Positions 6,429-8,856 of a stretch of DNA of 8,856 nucleotides are shown here, piece by piece. Within the stretch, counting starts at the first letter, position 1. Each line of letters begins with the position of its first letter. The stretch covers positions 1 to 8,856 of the forward strand of contig JABFSV010000171.1 in assembly GCA_013140405.1 (NCBI GenBank), in the 5' to 3' direction. Source of the DNA: Methyloglobulus sp. (GTDB taxonomy: Bacteria; Pseudomonadota; Gammaproteobacteria; Methylococcales; Methylomonadaceae). The notes beneath the pieces were generated by a model. The model saw only the letters and a program-made list of their open reading frames with translations, was not told where the DNA came from and searched no databases. A program made the position numbers and the translations under genes.

Positions 6429-6917
6429 ATGCCCAAACAATTAGTGATTCTTTTTTTCTTGCTGTCATGCCTGATAGCGTTACCTGGCCATGCCGAACCA
6501 GCCGTCCTGAAACCCTTTGCGCCAGGAAGTTATCAACAACTGCTGGATAGCAATGCCAATAAGCCTTTTATGTTGGTGATCTGGTCGATTACCTGTTCTT
6601 CATGCCTGAAAGATATGGCCTTATTGAACAAGATGCACAAAGCCAGGCCGGAGATCAATATGGTCATGTTGGCAACCGATGATGCGTCTGCGACTGATGA
6701 GGTTCAGCAAATACTGGCAAAAAATGAACTGACCGGGCTTGAAAATTGGCTATTCGCCGACGAAAACTCGCAGAAACTGCGTTATGAAATTGATCCTAAG
6801 TGGTACGGTGAATTGCCGAGGACTTACTTCCTGAACAAAAAGCATGAACGGGAAGGCATTAGCGGTGTCTTGTCGCAAGAAGATTATGAAAGTCTCTTCA
6901 AGAAAATCCTCAATTGA
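6429..6917 (+). CDS. Periplasmic thioredoxin-fold (TlpA-like) protein with CSSC motif
   Basis: A 162-residue exported thiol-disulfide protein. Residues 1-22 form a Sec signal peptide ending GHA|EP. The mature domain has the thioredoxin pattern: a strand MLVIWSIT (48-55), active site Cys56-Ser-Ser-Cys59, a helix, a strand INMVMLATD (76-84) and the cis-proline loop GELPRTYFLN (128-137, Pro130). The compact single domain and the W-x3-CxxC context fit TlpA/ResA-like reductases more than DsbA, whose helical insertion is missing. Such proteins reduce partner cysteines, for example on copper chaperones or apocytochromes. The next gene encodes a lipoprotein with a CSCC cluster, a plausible client by location. 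A weak promoter may lie at 6357-6384 (TTATCA, 16 bases, TATTTT); the ribosome binding site is poor (CAGAG). Fold is secure; client is inferred. Confidence 0.9.
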   Translation: MPKQLVILFFLLSCLIALPGHAEPAVLKPFAPGSYQQLLDSNANKPFMLVIWSITCSSCLKDMALLNKMHKARPEINMVMLATDDASATDEVQQILAKNELTGLENWLFADENSQKLRYEIDPKWYGELPRTYFLNKKHEREGISGVLSQEDYESLFKKILN

Positions 6918-6970
6918 AACTTTATGTCAGGCAGCGAAGCGTTAACGTGACCCAACAACATCGACGTATT

Positions 6971-6996
6971 GTCAGGTTACGTTGTACTAACCTGAC
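6971..6996. repeat. Perfect 9-bp inverted repeat in the leader of the propeller lipoprotein gene
   Basis: GTCAGGTTA (6971-6979) and TAACCTGAC (6988-6996) are perfect complements around an 8-base loop. The repeat is 54 bases after the stop of the thioredoxin-like gene and 34 bases before the lipoprotein start at 7031. No T-run follows, so it is not a standard intrinsic terminator. It could be an operator, an attenuation or RNA-stability hairpin, or a dispersed repeat unit. Confidence 0.5.
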
Positions 6997-7030
6997 CTAT
7001 AACGATTTCTCATGTGTAGCCGTTCAAAGT

Positions 7031-8263
7031 ATGAGAGCCTTATTAGCTACTTTGCTGTGTCTAACCACCCTAACGCTCAATGGTTGCTCTTCGGGCCAGC
7101 TTTTAAGCACCGTTGAACCCAAAAAGGAAACAGCCGAATCAATGTCAGTTGGCCTCTATTCCAAATCAACTTTTGGGCTGACCGACATTTCAACCTTTGA
7201 TGTCTACGTAGACAATGACAGTATCTACCTCATTGTAGGTGGTAAAGTTTCCGCTGATAATAAACAAATCAAACTAAGTTATAACCGTTCCGAGGATGGG
7301 GGAGTTAGTTGGCAAGATTTAATAACCCTAAATAATCACCCTGCAAGCATTAATAGCCGTGGCAATGATGTTCAACTTGCCGCCAAGGGTAATCATCTGC
7401 TTGCGGTATGGCAAACCAAAGGCGAACTGCCCAGCATGGGGCCGATGGTGAGTGCTTATTCCGAAGATAACGGCAAAACTTGGACGCAAGGTGCTAATCC
7501 TGCCGTGAACAATGCGGGCGACCAATCTCATATCGACCTGATTGCTGACCAGAATGGAGTGTTTCATACCGTCTGGCTAGAAGATCCCGAGGAAAACGGT
7601 TACCAAAGCCTACGATATGCCCGATCTGCTGATTGGGGTAAGCATTGGAGCAAAGCCGCGACATTGGATGATTCAACCTGCTCTTGCTGTTGGAACACCT
7701 TTGCCTTGTCGCCTGAAAATGAGCTGAACATACTTTACCGCGATATGAAACCGCGTGATATGGCGCTGTTGCAATCTTACGATGACGGTAAAAATTGGCG
7801 GCACGTCAGTACGGTTGGCGAGTTTGGCTGGCAATTTGATGGTTGCCCCCATGTGGGCGGTGCACTGGCGTATATGGGAACCGGCAATCCCAGGCAATTG
7901 CATGGCTTAGTCTGGACAGGTGTGGAGGGGAAATCAGGTTTGTATCATTTGGCTTCCAATAATAACGGCAGAAACTGGTCTACTCCGCAAAAAATAGGCA
8001 ACACAGCTATTCACGGTGATATTGCCGAGTTTGATGGCAACATTGTGGCAATCTGGGATGAAATGGAACAGGAAGGGTCGAGCATTTTTTATGCGAAGTC
8101 CGAAGATAACGGCAACAATTGGTCAACGCCCACTCGATTAACCGTTGCCAGCAACGCGGCTACCCATCCTAGGCTAATCGCAACAAAACAGGGTTTGTTG
8201 GCCTTATGGACAGAAAAGCCAAGCAAAAAACCCAGCCAATTAGCTTGGCAACGGCTTGAATAA
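7031..8263 (+). CDS. Asp-box (BNR) beta-propeller lipoprotein, sialidase-like fold, with CSCC cluster
   Basis: A 410-residue exported protein. The ATG at 7031 was chosen because it begins a lipoprotein signal (MRALLATLLCLTT, then lipobox LNGC with Cys19); an upstream TTG at 6914 would bury it behind 39 non-signal residues. Six Asp-box motifs (S-x-D-x-G-x-x-W type) occur at about 87-94, 144-151, 199-206, 249-256, 309-316 and 357-364, as in a six-bladed sialidase-like propeller. The fifth is degenerate (SNNNGRNW). Automated tools would probably call it exo-alpha-sialidase, but no sialidase active-site arrangement is evident to me, so enzymatic activity should not be assumed. Between blades 3 and 4 lies Cys217-Ser-Cys219-Cys220-Trp, and further on GCPHVGG (Cys272, His274), a possible metal or redox site. 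It lies between a thioredoxin-like gene and copC, suggesting a role in metal handling. Confidence 0.85.
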   Translation: MRALLATLLCLTTLTLNGCSSGQLLSTVEPKKETAESMSVGLYSKSTFGLTDISTFDVYVDNDSIYLIVGGKVSADNKQIKLSYNRSEDGGVSWQDLITLNNHPASINSRGNDVQLAAKGNHLLAVWQTKGELPSMGPMVSAYSEDNGKTWTQGANPAVNNAGDQSHIDLIADQNGVFHTVWLEDPEENGYQSLRYARSADWGKHWSKAATLDDSTCSCCWNTFALSPENELNILYRDMKPRDMALLQSYDDGKNWRHVSTVGEFGWQFDGCPHVGGALAYMGTGNPRQLHGLVWTGVEGKSGLYHLASNNNGRNWSTPQKIGNTAIHGDIAEFDGNIVAIWDEMEQEGSSIFYAKSEDNGNNWSTPTRLTVASNAATHPRLIATKQGLLALWTEKPSKKPSQLAWQRLE

Positions 8264-8351
8264 ACCGCCATTCAAAAAATCTATCCTGTCGAAACACAAC
8301 ATTCTTAAAGCCACCGACGTGCCTATTCGATACATTAAGCCCCAAGTTTTA

Positions 8352-8381
8352 CTGACCTTCCCCCACTATCAGTTATATAAT
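8352..8381 (+). promoter_or_regulatory. Candidate sigma-70 promoter of copC
   Basis: CTGACC (8352-8357, 4 of 6 to TTGACA) and a perfect TATAAT (8376-8381) are 18 bases apart, giving a leader of about 40 bases to the copC ATG. It is the best-scoring promoter by eye in the window and lies in the 165-base gap after the lipoprotein gene. No terminator was seen in that gap, so read-through is also possible. Confidence 0.5.
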
Positions 8382-8428
8382 GGAAGCTGTTCGAATACTC
8401 AACCACACAATATTTCAGAGACAGACTA

Positions 8429-8818
8429 ATGACACGACGCGACATCATTTCTATAGCTAAGTCATTGTTAAGGATAGCTATTATAGCCAATTTTGCGTTA
8501 CCTCTACCTGTGTTTGCACATGCCATTATGGTGAAAGCCCAGCCAGTGGTTGATAGTACGATTGCTGAATCACCCAAACAGGTCGATGTCTGGTTTAACG
8601 ATAAGGTGGGTAGTGAATATAAGGCGCTAGCGGTTATCAATAGCGCAGGTAAGCGTGTTGATAATAAGAATATTGAGCAGGAAACTTTCGATCAATCGCA
8701 TCTATATATAACAGTCCCCGACTTGCCGCCGGACACCTATACTGTGCGTTATCGGGTTGTGTCCATAGACACACATATAGTCACGGGCAAATTCAAATTC
8801 ACCATAAAAAAGCCCTGA
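8429..8818 (+). CDS. copC: CopC-family periplasmic Cu(II)-binding protein
   Basis: A 129-residue protein with a signal peptide (1-30) ending VFA|HA, so that mature residue 1 is His, as in CopC, where the N-terminal amine and His1 bind Cu(II). The Greek-key CopC domain follows: a short strand HAIMVKAQPVVDSTI, then SPKQVDVWFND (48-58), PDLPPDTYTVRYRVVSIDTH (97-116) and a final strand TGKFKFTI. Asp114 and His116 (mature 84 and 86) match the Asp-x-His of the conserved Cu(II) site. The Met-rich loop that binds Cu(I) in Pseudomonas syringae CopC is absent; the only mature Met is Met34. CopC normally works with the inner-membrane protein CopD in copper uptake or tolerance; copD could lie beyond the right edge (only 38 bases remain after the stop). 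A perfect -10 box lies upstream; the ribosome binding site is weak. Confidence 0.95.
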   Translation: MTRRDIISIAKSLLRIAIIANFALPLPVFAHAIMVKAQPVVDSTIAESPKQVDVWFNDKVGSEYKALAVINSAGKRVDNKNIEQETFDQSHLYITVPDLPPDTYTVRYRVVSIDTHIVTGKFKFTIKKP

Positions 8819-8856
8819 TCTTCGTTTATTAGCGCAGACTCACTGTAACTGGAAAT

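Noticed and set aside
6914..7030. TTG start at 6914 extending the propeller lipoprotein by 39 residues
   Set aside because: The extension is basic, not signal-like and would bury the lipobox signal that starts at ATG 7031. The TTGA overlap with the previous stop looks coincidental.
7031..8263. Annotation as an active exo-alpha-sialidase
   Set aside because: Asp boxes mark the fold, not the activity. I could not identify the catalytic set, and the gene context is metal and redox handling.
1..8856. CRISPR arrays, tRNA/rRNA genes, insertion sequences or prophage parts
   Set aside because: No regularly spaced repeats, RNA gene signatures, transposase or integrase sequences were seen on either strand.

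Overview
The window reads as a chromosome segment from a gammaproteobacterium. The UbiG protein is close to the enterobacterial/pseudomonad type throughout, an SDR of the YciK type follows it, and base composition is moderate by eye. Copper- and metal-handling genes on the right, next to ordinary ubiquinone and Fe-S housekeeping genes, would fit an aerobic methanotroph of the Methylococcales. That is an inference from gene content; no diagnostic marker such as pMMO or 16S rRNA is present.

Left part (1-2817, all + strand): a 5'-truncated SnoaL/NTF2-like gene, a small TfoX N-terminal-domain gene 6 bases behind it, a 22-bp near-palindrome, then ubiG (ubiquinone biosynthesis), a YciK-like short-chain dehydrogenase and sufT (Fe-S maturation). 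The last two are 9 bases apart and look co-transcribed. A hairpin at 2847-2875 separates sufT from a convergent gene.

Middle (2898-6301): a small secreted helical protein of unknown function on the - strand faces away from a large + strand gene across a 299-base promoter region. The large gene (889 codons) is the most striking object here. One reading frame encodes a complete HupE/UreJ-type inner-membrane metal permease followed directly by a complete TonB-dependent outer-membrane receptor. The last HupE membrane helix runs into a signal-peptidase-like AYA|QE site. It ends at a strong intrinsic terminator.

Right part (6429-8818, + strand): a periplasmic thioredoxin-fold protein with a CSSC active site, an Asp-box beta-propeller lipoprotein with an unusual CSCC cysteine cluster, and CopC with the residues of a Cu(II) site only. 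Read together, the right half looks like an envelope-spanning metal (probably copper) acquisition and handling module: outer-membrane receptor plus inner-membrane permease, a thiol reductase, a cysteine-rich propeller and a periplasmic Cu(II) binder. The metal is inferred mainly from CopC and the histidine motifs, not shown directly.
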